From Glycomyces artemisiae (GTDB lineage: Bacteria; Actinomycetota; Actinomycetes; Mycobacteriales; Micromonosporaceae), in NCBI RefSeq assembly GCF_003002955.1, contig NZ_PVTJ01000002.1, forward strand, positions 744,001-808,000: a stretch of 64,000 nt of DNA, in the 5' to 3' direction. Below the pieces are notes generated by a model. It searched no databases. It had not been told where the DNA came from and saw only the letters and a list, made by a program, of their open reading frames with translations. The position numbers and the translations under genes were made by a program. Shown piece by piece: positions 28,255-37,280 of the stretch. Position 1 is the stretch's first letter; each line of letters starts with the position of its first letter.

Positions 28255-29012
28255 TCGAGCTCGCGCAGTCCGCGTCCGCAGGCGAGTCGGTCTTCTTCTG
28301 GATCCTCGCGCCGATCGCGCTCGGCGGGGCGATCGGCCTCGTCCTGGCCCGCTCGGCCATCCACGCCGCGCTCTCGCTCGCGGTCACCATGATGTGCCTC
28401 GCGGTCTTCTACATCATGCAGTCCGCGCCGTTCCTCGGCTTCGTGCAGATCATGGTCTACACGGGCGCGATCATGATGCTGTTCCTGTTCGTGCTCATGC
28501 TGTTCGGGCGCGACTCCAGGGACTCGATGTTCGAGACGCTCAGGGGCCAGCGGCTCCTCGCGGTCGTCCTCGGCATCGGCATGGCCGCGCTCCTGTCCTC
28601 CGGCCTCGCCCGCGCCGTCTCCGGCCTGGTGATCGCCGAGCCCGCCGCCTCTGCGGGCCAGGGGAACGTGGAGCGGATCGCCGAGGCCCTGTTCTCGACC
28701 TACCTGTTCCCGTTCGAGATCGTCTCCGGCGTCCTCACCGTCGCCGCGGTCGGCGCGCTCATGTTCGCGCACGTCGCGAAGAAGGGCCCGCACCGCGGGC
28801 AGAAGGAGCACAGCCGCGAGCGGTTCGCCCCCGGGAACTACCCCGGCCCCAAGCCCGGGCCCGGCGTGTTCGCCACCTCGGACTCGACCGCGACCCCGGC
28901 GCTGCGGCCCGACGGCTCGATCGAGCCCGCGTCGCTGTCCGAGTACGTGCCGCCGCGCCAGCTCACCCCCGCCGAGGCGGCCCCGAAGCACACGGAAGGG
29001 CGGGAGTCGTGA
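28251..29012 (+). CDS. nuoJ: NADH-quinone oxidoreductase subunit J
   Basis: A 253-residue membrane subunit with five transmembrane helices in the first ~180 residues, including the conserved [22 protein letters not shown] helix with its central pi-bulge Tyr/Gly region. The long Pro-rich C-terminal tail (from ~185) is not part of the conserved core. GTG start overlaps nuoI; the stop overlaps nuoK (GTGA). Confidence 0.95.
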   Translation: MIELAQSASAGESVFFWILAPIALGGAIGLVLARSAIHAALSLAVTMMCLAVFYIMQSAPFLGFVQIMVYTGAIMMLFLFVLMLFGRDSRDSMFETLRGQRLLAVVLGIGMAALLSSGLARAVSGLVIAEPAASAGQGNVERIAEALFSTYLFPFEIVSGVLTVAAVGALMFAHVAKKGPHRGQKEHSRERFAPGNYPGPKPGPGVFATSDSTATPALRPDGSIEPASLSEYVPPRQLTPAEAAPKHTEGRES

Positions 29013-29308
29013 ATCCCGAGTACTACCTGATCCTCGCCGCGGCCCTGTTCTGCATCGGCGCGGTCGGCGTCCTGGTGCGGCGCAACTCGATCGTCGTGTT
29101 CATGTGCGTGGAGCTGATGCTCAACGCCGGGAACCTGACGCTCGTGACGTTCGCGCGCACCACCGGCACGGTCGACGGGCAGGTCATGGCGTTCTTCGTC
29201 ATGGCCGTCGCCGCGGCCGAAGTGGTCGTGGGCCTGGCGATCATCATGTCGATCTACCGGTCCCGGCGCTCCGCCTCCGTCGACGACGCCAACCTCCTGA
29301 AGGCCTAG
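29009..29308 (+). CDS. nuoK: NADH-quinone oxidoreductase subunit K
   Basis: A 99-residue, three-helix membrane subunit of the proton-pumping chain. The conserved glutamates of helices 2 and 3 are visible in [12 protein letters not shown] and [11 protein letters not shown]. Length is normal for the family. GTG start overlaps the nuoJ stop. Confidence 0.96.
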   Translation: MNPEYYLILAAALFCIGAVGVLVRRNSIVVFMCVELMLNAGNLTLVTFARTTGTVDGQVMAFFVMAVAAAEVVVGLAIIMSIYRSRRSASVDDANLLKA

Positions 29309-29318
29309 AGGGGACACT

Positions 29319-31220
29319 GTGGACGAAATCTCGTACGCGCCCGCCGAGGGACTGCTGTCCTTCACCTGGGTGCTCATCGCCCTGCCCGCCCTGGGCGCCG
29401 CGATCCTCCTGCTCGCCGGCCGCCGTGCCGACAAGTGGGGCCACTGGGTCGGCGTCACGACGATCGGCGCGGCCTTCGCGCTCGCGCTCGGCCTCTTCGG
29501 CTCCCTTGCGGGCCTTGAGGACAAGAGCGCGCAGCTCGACCTGTTCACCGTCATCGAGGTCGGCTCCGTCAAGATCGACGCGAGCCTCCTCTTCGACCCG
29601 CTGAGCGCGGTCTTCTGCCTGCTCATCACCGGCGTCGGCTTCCTCATCCACGTCTACGCCGTCGGCTACATGGCCCACGACCCCGGGCGCCGGAAGTTCT
29701 TCGCGTACTTCAACCTGTTCGCCGCCGCGATGCTCATCCTCGTGCTCGGCGGCAACTACTTCATGACCTTCGTCGGCTGGGAAGGCGTGGGCCTCGCGTC
29801 CTACCTCCTCATCGCGTTCTGGCAGCTCAAGCCCGCCGCCGCGACCGCCGGCAAGAAGGCGTTCCTCACCAACCGGGTCGCCGACGTCGGGTTCCTCCTC
29901 GCGATGTTCCTCATGCTCGGCACGCTCGGCACCGTCGACTTCGCCGGAGTCTTCAACGGCGCCGCCGAACTCTCGACCACCACGAGCCTCGCGCTCGGCC
30001 TGCTGCTGCTCGCCGCCGCGTGCGGCAAGTCCGGCCAGTGGCCGTTCCAGACCTGGCTCCCGGACGCCATGGAGGGCCCGACCCCCGTGTCGGCGCTCAT
30101 CCACGCCGCCACCATGGTCACCGCGGGCGTGTACCTCATCGCCCGCTCGAACGTCATCTTCAGCCTGAACCCCGACGTGCAGACCGCCGTCGTCGTCGTG
30201 GGCGCCCTGACGCTCCTGTTCGGCTCGATCGTCGGCTGCGCGAAGGACGACATCAAGCGGGTCCTCGCCTGGTCCACCGTCTCCCAGATCGGCTACATGT
30301 TCCTGGCCGTGGGCCTCGGCGGCGGCGCGTTCGCGCTCGGCATCATCCACCTGCTCGCCCACGGCTTCTTCAAGGCCGGGCTGTTCCTCGGCTCCGGCTC
30401 GGTCATGCACGCCATGAACGACCAGACCGACATCCGCCGCTTCGGCGGCCTGTGGCGCAAGATGCCGCTCACGTACGCGACGTTCGCCGCCGGATGGCTC
30501 GCCATCATCGGCCTGTTCCCGTTCTCGGGCTACTTCACCAAGGACCCGATCATCGCCGCCGCGTTCACCCGCGAAGGCTGGCAGGGCTGGGTCGTCGGCG
30601 GCGCCGCGCTCCTGGGCGCCGCGCTCACCGCCTTCTACATGACTCGCCTGTTCGTCCTCACCTTCCACGGCCCCAAGCGCTGGACCGAGGACGTCCACCC
30701 GCACGAGTCCCCGGCGATCATGACCGGCCCGCTCGTGCTCCTCGGCATCGGCTCCCTCGCCGCGGGCGGCCTCATGGCCTCGCCCGTGACCGAGTGGCTC
30801 ACGCCCGTGTTCGGCGAGCACCACGAGGCCCACGGCCACCTGACCCACCTCCAAGTCACGGTCGCGACCACCGTCGCCGTCGTCCTCGGCGCGGCCCTCG
30901 CCTGGGTCCTGTTCCGCAACGGCACCGACGAAGTGCCGCGCGCCGCCGCCTGGCCCGTGCGGCTCGCCCGCGCCGACCTCGGCGGCGAGGCCGTCAACCG
31001 CGGCGTCTTCGAGCGGCCCAGCCGCCTCGCGGCCTCCGCGTCGGTCGCCATGGACGGCCGCGTCGTCGACGGCGCCGTCAACGGCCTCTCGGCGGCGATC
31101 GGCGGCTCCTCGCGGCGCCTGCTGACGCTCCAGACCGGCTTCGTCCGCTCCTATGCCCTGTCCATTCTGTCCGGGGCGGTCATCGTGGTGGCCGCGCTCA
31201 TGGTGGTGGTCACCCAATGA
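29319..31220 (+). CDS. nuoL: NADH-quinone oxidoreductase subunit L
   Basis: A 633-residue antiporter-like subunit with about 16 transmembrane helices and the long lateral helix near its C-terminus. Core motifs are present: FFAYFNLFAAAMLILVL, VGWEGVGLASYLLIAFW (key Glu), the SGQWPFQTWLPDAMEGPTPVSALIHAATMV block with proton-channel Lys/His, and the later AHGFFKAGLF. GAGGGGAC precedes the GTG. The ten-base gap after nuoK is the longest inside the operon; the stop overlaps nuoM (ATGA). Confidence 0.95.
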   Translation: MDEISYAPAEGLLSFTWVLIALPALGAAILLLAGRRADKWGHWVGVTTIGAAFALALGLFGSLAGLEDKSAQLDLFTVIEVGSVKIDASLLFDPLSAVFCLLITGVGFLIHVYAVGYMAHDPGRRKFFAYFNLFAAAMLILVLGGNYFMTFVGWEGVGLASYLLIAFWQLKPAAATAGKKAFLTNRVADVGFLLAMFLMLGTLGTVDFAGVFNGAAELSTTTSLALGLLLLAAACGKSGQWPFQTWLPDAMEGPTPVSALIHAATMVTAGVYLIARSNVIFSLNPDVQTAVVVVGALTLLFGSIVGCAKDDIKRVLAWSTVSQIGYMFLAVGLGGGAFALGIIHLLAHGFFKAGLFLGSGSVMHAMNDQTDIRRFGGLWRKMPLTYATFAAGWLAIIGLFPFSGYFTKDPIIAAAFTREGWQGWVVGGAALLGAALTAFYMTRLFVLTFHGPKRWTEDVHPHESPAIMTGPLVLLGIGSLAAGGLMASPVTEWLTPVFGEHHEAHGHLTHLQVTVATTVAVVLGAALAWVLFRNGTDEVPRAAAWPVRLARADLGGEAVNRGVFERPSRLAASASVAMDGRVVDGAVNGLSAAIGGSSRRLLTLQTGFVRSYALSILSGAVIVVAALMVVVTQ

Positions 31221-32761
31221 ACGAACTCCCGTTGCTGTCGGCGCTCGTCGCCGTCCCCTTGATCGGGGCGGTCGTGGTCGCGTCGATCAAGCGCGAGAAC
31301 GCCGACGCGGCCCGCTGGACCGCGCTCGGCTTCGCGGGCGCGGTCGCCGTCATCACGGCGCTCGTCGCGGTCGGCTTCGACTACGCCGAGGGCGCGCCGT
31401 GGCTCCAGTTCACGGAGTCGTACACGTGGATCTCCGCGTGGGACCTCAACCTGTCCTGGGGCGTCGACGGGATCGCGCTGCTCCTCGTCGCGCTGACCGC
31501 GGGCCTCACTCCGATCGCGATGCTCGCGGCCTGGCGCGACCTCGACGCGGTGACCCGGAGCGTCCCGGCGTTCTTCGCGCTGGTGCTCGCGCTCGAAGCG
31601 GCGATGCTCGCGACGTTCCTCGCCTCGAACGTGCTGCTGTTCTACTTCTTCTTCGAAGCCATGCTCGTCCCGATGTACTTCCTCATCGGCTCCTACGGCA
31701 CCGGCCCGAAGAAGCAGTACGCGGCGGTGAAGTTCTTCCTGTACTCGCTCCTCGGCGGGCTCCTCATGCTCGTCGCGGTGATCGCCCTGTGGGTGAACAA
31801 CGGCGGGGTCTTCGACTGGCAGACGCTCGTCGAGTCCGACCCGCTGGAGTCCGGAACCCTCCAGAACTGGCTGTTCCTCGGGTTCTTCGTCGCCTTCGCG
31901 ATCAAGGCCCCGTTCTTCCCGTTCCACACGTGGCTCCCGGACGCGGGCGGCGCCGCCCCCGCGGCCGTCGCGGCGCTCCTCGTCGGCGTCATGGACAAGA
32001 TCGGCACGTTCGCGATCCTGCGCTACTGCATCCCGCTGTTCCCCGACGCGACGCGGACGTTCGCGCCGTGGGTCATCGGCATGAGCGTCATCGGCGTCAT
32101 CTACGCGGCGTTCGTCGCGATCGGGCAGACCGACCTCAAGCGCCTCGTCGCCTACACGTCGATCGCGCACTTCGGCTTCATCGGCCTGGGGATCTTCGCG
32201 TTCACGTCCGAGTCCGCCACGGGCGCAGTGCTCTACATGTTCAACCACGGCCTCGCGACGGGCCTGCTGTTCATCGTCGTGGGCTTCCTGACGCTGCGCC
32301 GCGGCTCGGCCCAGATCAAGGACTACGGCGGGGCCGCCAAGACCCTGCCGCTGCTCGCCGGGATCTTCCTGTTCGCCGGCCTCGCGTCGCTCTCGCTGCC
32401 GGGGACCGCGCCGTTCATCTCGGAGTTCCTGGTCCTGTTCGGGGCGTTCACGCACAACGAGCCGGTCGCGGTCCTGGCGACGCTCGGGATCATCCTCGCC
32501 GCCGCGTACGTGCTCTGGATGTACCAGCGCACCATGCAGGGCGAGCGGAACCCGCAGCTCGACGAGGTGCCCGCGATGAAGCGCGACCTCACGTTCCGCG
32601 AGAAGGCCCTCGTGGCGCCGCTCGTGGTCGCGATCCTCGGGTTCGGGTTCTTCCCGCAGCCGCTCATCGACATGATCGAGCCGGCCGTCGACCACACGCT
32701 CGGGTTCGTCTCCGACGAGCCCGTCGACCTCCCCGCTGCCGAAGGAGCCGGTAATGAGTGA
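31217..32761 (+). CDS. nuoM: NADH-quinone oxidoreductase subunit M
   Basis: A 514-residue antiporter-like proton-pumping subunit with about 14 helices. Family motifs: FYFFFEAMLVPMYFLIG (conserved Glu), AFAIKAPFFPFHTWLPDAGGAAPAAV (conserved Lys and His), and HFGFIGLGIF. It follows NuoL and precedes NuoN with short overlaps; its last eight bases overlap nuoN. Confidence 0.95.
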   Translation: MNELPLLSALVAVPLIGAVVVASIKRENADAARWTALGFAGAVAVITALVAVGFDYAEGAPWLQFTESYTWISAWDLNLSWGVDGIALLLVALTAGLTPIAMLAAWRDLDAVTRSVPAFFALVLALEAAMLATFLASNVLLFYFFFEAMLVPMYFLIGSYGTGPKKQYAAVKFFLYSLLGGLLMLVAVIALWVNNGGVFDWQTLVESDPLESGTLQNWLFLGFFVAFAIKAPFFPFHTWLPDAGGAAPAAVAALLVGVMDKIGTFAILRYCIPLFPDATRTFAPWVIGMSVIGVIYAAFVAIGQTDLKRLVAYTSIAHFGFIGLGIFAFTSESATGAVLYMFNHGLATGLLFIVVGFLTLRRGSAQIKDYGGAAKTLPLLAGIFLFAGLASLSLPGTAPFISEFLVLFGAFTHNEPVAVLATLGIILAAAYVLWMYQRTMQGERNPQLDEVPAMKRDLTFREKALVAPLVVAILGFGFFPQPLIDMIEPAVDHTLGFVSDEPVDLPAAEGAGNE

Positions 32762-34301
32762 GTCCACAGAGCTCACGATCGACTGGGCCGGCCTGGCCCC
32801 CATGGTGATCGTGTTCGTCGCGGCCTTCGCGGGGCTCCTGGTCGAGGCCGCCGTGCCCAAGGCCCGGCGCCTCCCCGTCCAGGTCGCCCTCGCGGTGGCC
32901 GCGCTCGCGGGCGCGTTCGTCGCGGTGGTCCTCAACGCCGACAAGAGCGGCGCGGTCTTCAACCTCGGCGGCACCGGCCTCGGCTCGGTCATCGTCGACG
33001 GCCCCGGGCTGTTCCTCCAGGGCACCATCGCGATCCTCTCGATCATCGCGGTCCTGCTCCTCGCCGAGCGCCGCACCGTCCGCGGCGGCGACTTCGTCGC
33101 CGAGGCCGCGGTCGTCGCCGATTCGGCCGCCGACGTCGAGCAGCGCCGCGAGGACGGCGCGACGGAGATCTTCCCGCTCACGCTCTTCGCCGTCACCGGC
33201 ATGATGATGTTCGTGACCGCGGGCGACCTGCTCACCATGTTCGTCGCCCTGGAGATGCTCTCGCTCCCGCTGTACCTGCTGTGCGGCCTCGCGAAGCGCC
33301 GCCGCCTCATCAGCCAGGAGGCCGCGCTCAAGTACTTCCTGCTGGGCGCCTTCGCCTCCGCGTTCTACGTGTACGGCATGGCGATGCTCTACGGCTTCGC
33401 CGGGACCGTCGACCTCGCCGGGATCAACCAGGCGGGCGTCTCCTCCGGGCAGCCGCGCATGCTCCTGTACATCGGCGTCGCGATGATCGCCGTGGCCCTG
33501 CTCTTCAAGGCCGCGGCCGTCCCGTTCCACATGTGGACCCCCGACGTGTACACGGGCGCCCCGACGCCGGTGACCGCCCTGATGGCCGCGTGCGTCAAGG
33601 TGGCGGCCTTCGGCGGCCTGCTGCGCGTGTTCAACACGGGGCTCTCGTCCTCGGCGTGGGACTGGCACCTGATCCTCACGGTGATCGCCGTGGCGACGAT
33701 GATCGGCGGCGCGATCTTCGCGGTCACGCAGCGGAACATCAAGCGGCTCCTGGCGTACAGCTCCATCGCGAACGCCGGGTACCTGCTCATCGGCGTGATC
33801 GCCCTCGGCGAGGCCGTCGGCCAGACGATGTTCTACCTCGCGGCCTACGGCTTCACGGTGATCGCGGCCTTCGCGGTCGTCTCGCTCGTGCGCGACGGCG
33901 ACGAGGAGGCGACCCACCTCGCCCGCTGGGCGGGCCTGGGCAAGAACTCTCCGGGCACCGCCGTGGTCTTCACGATCCTCATGCTCGCCCTCGCCGGGCT
34001 CCCGTTCACCTCGGGCTTCACGGCGAAGTTCTCGCTCTTCTCGGCGGCCCTCCAGGCCGACGAGCTGGGCCTGGTGATCGTCGGCGTCGTCTCCTCCGCG
34101 ATCCTCGCCTTCCCGTACCTCCGCGTGGTCGTCCTCCTGTGGCTCAACGAGCCCGCCCCGGACGCCCCCACGGTCAACCTCCCCAGCCCGATGGCCGGCA
34201 CCGTCGTCGCCGCAGGCGTCGCCGCCACGCTCATCCTCGGCATCGCCCCCGGCTTCCTGCTCGACATCGTCGACCAGGCGAGCACCTTCCTGAACACCTA
34301 A
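32754..34301 (+). CDS. nuoN: NADH-quinone oxidoreductase subunit N
   Basis: A 515-residue third antiporter-like subunit. Conserved features are the FVALEMLSLPLYLLCG segment (Glu), LFKAAAVPFHMWTPDVYTGAPTPVTA (Lys, His), and LLAYSSIANAGYLLIG. Of about 14 helices, the hydrophilic insertion around residues 100-140 is a local feature. It ends the operon and is followed by a strong terminator. Confidence 0.95.
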   Translation: MSESTELTIDWAGLAPMVIVFVAAFAGLLVEAAVPKARRLPVQVALAVAALAGAFVAVVLNADKSGAVFNLGGTGLGSVIVDGPGLFLQGTIAILSIIAVLLLAERRTVRGGDFVAEAAVVADSAADVEQRREDGATEIFPLTLFAVTGMMMFVTAGDLLTMFVALEMLSLPLYLLCGLAKRRRLISQEAALKYFLLGAFASAFYVYGMAMLYGFAGTVDLAGINQAGVSSGQPRMLLYIGVAMIAVALLFKAAAVPFHMWTPDVYTGAPTPVTALMAACVKVAAFGGLLRVFNTGLSSSAWDWHLILTVIAVATMIGGAIFAVTQRNIKRLLAYSSIANAGYLLIGVIALGEAVGQTMFYLAAYGFTVIAAFAVVSLVRDGDEEATHLARWAGLGKNSPGTAVVFTILMLALAGLPFTSGFTAKFSLFSAALQADELGLVIVGVVSSAILAFPYLRVVVLLWLNEPAPDAPTVNLPSPMAGTVVAAGVAATLILGIAPGFLLDIVDQASTFLNT

Positions 34302-34312
34302 CGCGCACAAGA

Positions 34313-34346
34313 AGAGAGGCCGCAGGGGAAACCCTGCGGCCTCTTT
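34313..34346 (+). terminator. Terminator of the nuo operon
   Basis: Perfect 13-bp stem AGAGGCCGCAGGG/CCCTGCGGCCTCT around the tetraloop GAAA, followed by TTCTCG. Confidence 0.9.
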
Positions 34347-34430
34347 CTCGTTCGTGTCGGCAAGCGATGTACCCAACCGACAGTCGTCGCTCGATACCAT
34401 AGGGTTTCACCCCGCGCCCGAAAGGTACCG

Positions 34431-34907
34431 ATGGAGACCGAATCGTCTAGCGGCGGATTCCAAGTCGAGACCGCCGATCTCGAAACCGTCGCTGAGTATC
34501 TCGCCGGAATCGCCGACTTCTACGACCAGCAGACCACGGCCGTCGGCCTGGCCGCGAAGAGCTGCAATGCCGGGCTCTTCACGTCCGGGGCCGCGGCGGG
34601 CGGGAACGCCCTCGCCGAAGAGCTCCTCAACTGGCATCAGTTCGTCTACCAGGTCCTGGAGGAGAGCGCCGACGGAATCCGCGCCGCCGGGCGGATGATC
34701 ACCGAGGCCAAGATCGACTACGAGTCGACCGACGAGGAGGTCAGCGCCGCCTTCACGGCCCAGGAGTCGGAGGTCGACTCAGGCAACTACACCTCCGGGC
34801 AGCCGGCGCCCACCGACTTCGAGGAGTACGAGGTCACCGGTACCGCCGACGAGCGCCGCGGTGCCGACATGACCGAGTACTACTCCGACCAGCTGGGGAG
34901 CGAGTGA
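34431..34907 (+). CDS. EspC/WXG100-like small protein, possible type VII secretion substrate
   Basis: A 158-residue acidic protein with no signal peptide. Residues ~10-100 are predicted as a helical hairpin (TADLETVAEYLAGIADFYDQQ ... GIRAAGRMITEAKIDYESTDEE), resembling EspC/DUF2580 and WXG100-like secreted partners, and residues 100-158 are a flexible acidic tail rich in Tyr (MTEYYSD). GAAAGG precedes the ATG. It is one base from the next gene, so the two proteins may form a heterodimer. No ESX core gene (EccC or others) is in the window. Assignment is by pattern only. Confidence 0.55.
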   Translation: METESSSGGFQVETADLETVAEYLAGIADFYDQQTTAVGLAAKSCNAGLFTSGAAAGGNALAEELLNWHQFVYQVLEESADGIRAAGRMITEAKIDYESTDEEVSAAFTAQESEVDSGNYTSGQPAPTDFEEYEVTGTADERRGADMTEYYSDQLGSE

Positions 34908-34908
34908 G

Positions 34909-35907
34909 ATGGCGTTAACGTTCGAGAGCGTCCAGGACGCCATAGCGAAGCCCGACCCGCGGCCCGAGGCGATCAACGCCGTCCTCGACGAGATGCAGCA
35001 CGGGCTGACGGTCAAGTTCGCGCAGCACTACCACGATGAATGGGTCGCGGACTACCGCGCCCAAGGCGGCGTCCAGCAGGCGCCCCACAACCAGCATTCG
35101 GACCTGCTCGACATGGACACGACACTGAACGCGCAAGAGCAGCAGATGCTCTACGACGCTTACGTCGGACCCGCAGCCGAGGCACTCGCCGGCATCAAGG
35201 AACGGGTCGCCGCGCATTTCACCCGGAGCCAGTCCGCGCTCAAGGACCTCTCGGACCGCTACTGGAGGTCCGCCGAGGCGCTCCAGGACTCCTACTCCTC
35301 GACCCACCAGGACACAGTGAAGATCTCGCTCCAGGCATGGGAAGGAGAGGCCGGCGACCTCGTCAGGCAGAACTTCGCCGATCCCCTCGGCATCGCGTAC
35401 GAGAACCACCGCGACATGCTGAAGGAGCTTTCCAACGCTGCTGCGCTCGACCTCGCCCTCCTGAAGAAGGGCCAGCTCTACGCGAAGGAGATCGTCGACC
35501 AGGCCGCCGCATCGCTTCCGGGCGGCACGCAGTCCCAGCCCGGCGACGCGACCGCGGTCCTGGTGCTGACGATCTTCACGGGCATCGCAGGCCTCGTGTC
35601 GGCCGGGGCCGGAACCCCGCTCGCTGCGTTCCTATGGGCGGGCGTCTCGGCGGCCGGCTCGACGGCCGGGGCGCTGGTCTCCATGGGCACCCACAGCGAG
35701 CACCAGTTCAGCGATGTGGACGGCGTCCAGCTCGTCCAAGAAATCCACGCCACCTTCGACGACCTCTCGTCGATGCTCGAAGACGAACGCGGAGAGGCGG
35801 TCGGGGGCATGCGCGACGCGTTCGAAGAGCAGTACAAATCCAAGCTCAACGGCGATCCGACGGTGAGCAGCACCGTGATCCCGAACATCAACGGATATCA
35901 GGCGTGA
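34909..35907 (+). CDS. Putative type VII secretion-associated protein with WxG motif and hydrophobic segment
   Basis: A 332-residue protein without a signal peptide. Residues ~85-205 are long amphipathic helices with a WEG turn (LQAWEGEAGDLVRQNF), the W-x-G hairpin feature of the WXG100 superfamily. Residues ~210-255 are Gly/Ala-rich and hydrophobic, long enough for one or two membrane passes, and the end is charged with NGYQA. The layout (helical secretion domain plus hydrophobic region) resembles LXG or PPE-like effectors. The cytosolic N-terminal ~80 residues match nothing known to me. Co-transcribed with the preceding gene and probably with the next. Confidence 0.5.
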   Translation: MALTFESVQDAIAKPDPRPEAINAVLDEMQHGLTVKFAQHYHDEWVADYRAQGGVQQAPHNQHSDLLDMDTTLNAQEQQMLYDAYVGPAAEALAGIKERVAAHFTRSQSALKDLSDRYWRSAEALQDSYSSTHQDTVKISLQAWEGEAGDLVRQNFADPLGIAYENHRDMLKELSNAAALDLALLKKGQLYAKEIVDQAAASLPGGTQSQPGDATAVLVLTIFTGIAGLVSAGAGTPLAAFLWAGVSAAGSTAGALVSMGTHSEHQFSDVDGVQLVQEIHATFDDLSSMLEDERGEAVGGMRDAFEEQYKSKLNGDPTVSSTVIPNINGYQA

Positions 35908-35923
35908 ACGGGGCTGATGCGAC

Positions 35924-36553
35924 ATGCGAATGTCGATTCGCGCCGTCTTGACCAGCGTCCTGCTGGTGCTCATGGTCGGTGTCGTCGCCGCCGTGTCGCT
36001 GTGGTTCGCCTCCCGGTCCGGTACTCCCGGAGACGAGGCGAGCACGGCGATCGCAGAACCTGAGCTGCCGGAGGCCATGTGCGATCGGATCGATCTCAGC
36101 GGCATCGACCGCCTTGCGGGCGAACGCGACCCCGACCGCGACTACTTCGCCGACGAAGCCGATCTGAGGTTCGACTGCGACTTCTGGTACACGGTGACGG
36201 ATGTCGAAGGAGCCTGGCTGAAGGTCACCGGGGAGGTCGGCCGCGAACAGGACTGGAGCGGTGGCATCGAAAACTGGATCGACACGGCCGAATCGGTTCA
36301 CCCACTCACCGGGGCCGAGGATTGGGACGCCGCAGGCCTGGTCGTCTCGGACGGGGTCGGGGCACTCCAGACCACGGGGGCGGATCGCACCGGCACTGCC
36401 TACGAGCTGCGCTTGGCGGACGGCGACCTTCGGGTGCAGATCTTCTTCGAGCATCTGGAGACCGCGGACGGGGCGCTCGCACCAGACGAGGTGGCCGAGG
36501 AACTCGTCGCCATCGGTGAGCAGGTGCGAGAGGCGGTCGGCACCGGTTCCTGA
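35924..36553 (+). CDS. Membrane-anchored extracytoplasmic protein, DUF3558-like
   Basis: A 209-residue protein with an N-terminal membrane anchor (residues ~5-30) and no lipobox. The exported part has a cysteine pair (EAMCDRID, LRFDCDFWYTV) and a C-terminal helix, similar in layout to DUF3558-type actinobacterial exported proteins. It starts 16 bases after the preceding gene and may help or respond to the secreted pair. Function unknown. The sequence has no odd composition. Confidence 0.5.
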   Translation: MRMSIRAVLTSVLLVLMVGVVAAVSLWFASRSGTPGDEASTAIAEPELPEAMCDRIDLSGIDRLAGERDPDRDYFADEADLRFDCDFWYTVTDVEGAWLKVTGEVGREQDWSGGIENWIDTAESVHPLTGAEDWDAAGLVVSDGVGALQTTGADRTGTAYELRLADGDLRVQIFFEHLETADGALAPDEVAEELVAIGEQVREAVGTGS

Positions 36554-36589
36554 TGGCGATCGATCCGTATCGGCCGCTTCGTCGGCCGC

Positions 36590-37129
36590 TCAGGCCCGCC
36601 GGGTCTGCGCGGCCTCGAATTCCGAGGTGTCGGCGAGTTCGCGGTCGAGGTCGTCGAAGAGCTCGCCCGCGGCGAACCAGGCCTTGGCGGCGCGGGTGTG
36701 GAGCAGGGAGACGACGACCGCGGGGAACGACCCGCAGACGACGAGCATGGCGGCGGCGCTCATGAAGAACGGGGCCGAGTCGGGGAAGGTCGCGAAGTAG
36801 GCGCGGCCGAGGATCCACAGGTACATCGCGGCGGGGACGATCACCAGGGACCACCAGGCGATCGTGACGACCTTGGCGCGGCGGCGGCCGATCCCGGCGG
36901 CGATGAACGGCATCGACACCGTGATCGCGACGCTGAGGGTGATCGTCACGAGGTTCTCGGCGCTGATCGATCCGATGACGTCGAGCATCGAGTCGTGGCT
37001 CGACGACGACCTGGTCGCGTCGAACAGGAACCGCAGCCCTGTCGCGTACAGCAGCATGATCGCGAGGAACTGGAGCCAGAGCACGCCCTGGGCGGCGAGT
37101 ACGGCCTTCGGCCTGGTTGAGGGTCGCAC
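36590..37129 (-). CDS. Four-helix membrane protein of unknown function
   Basis: A 179-residue protein with four hydrophobic segments (about residues 10-32, 55-78, 90-112, 120-145) and a charged cytosolic C-terminal helix (FDDLDRELADTSEFEAAQ). No family recognised. The GTG at 37129 is chosen because AGAAGGGGG lies upstream; an ATG at 37159 has no such site. It is convergent with the exported-protein gene above, with a small CGGCCG/CGGCCG hairpin between them. Confidence 0.6.
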   Translation of the reverse strand: MRPSTRPKAVLAAQGVLWLQFLAIMLLYATGLRFLFDATRSSSSHDSMLDVIGSISAENLVTITLSVAITVSMPFIAAGIGRRRAKVVTIAWWSLVIVPAAMYLWILGRAYFATFPDSAPFFMSAAAMLVVCGSFPAVVVSLLHTRAAKAWFAAGELFDDLDRELADTSEFEAAQTRRA

Positions 37130-37280
37130 AGCGCCCCCTTCTCGGCGGGAACAGTGCACGCCGGAGGTGTCGGAACCTGGGAGGACGCCCTCACGAGGGC
37201 GGCGCCTTGAACCATAGCGAACCAGGGCAACGACCAGGCAACGGGTGCGCGGCAGAACACACCCGGTTTCGCGAGGACTA

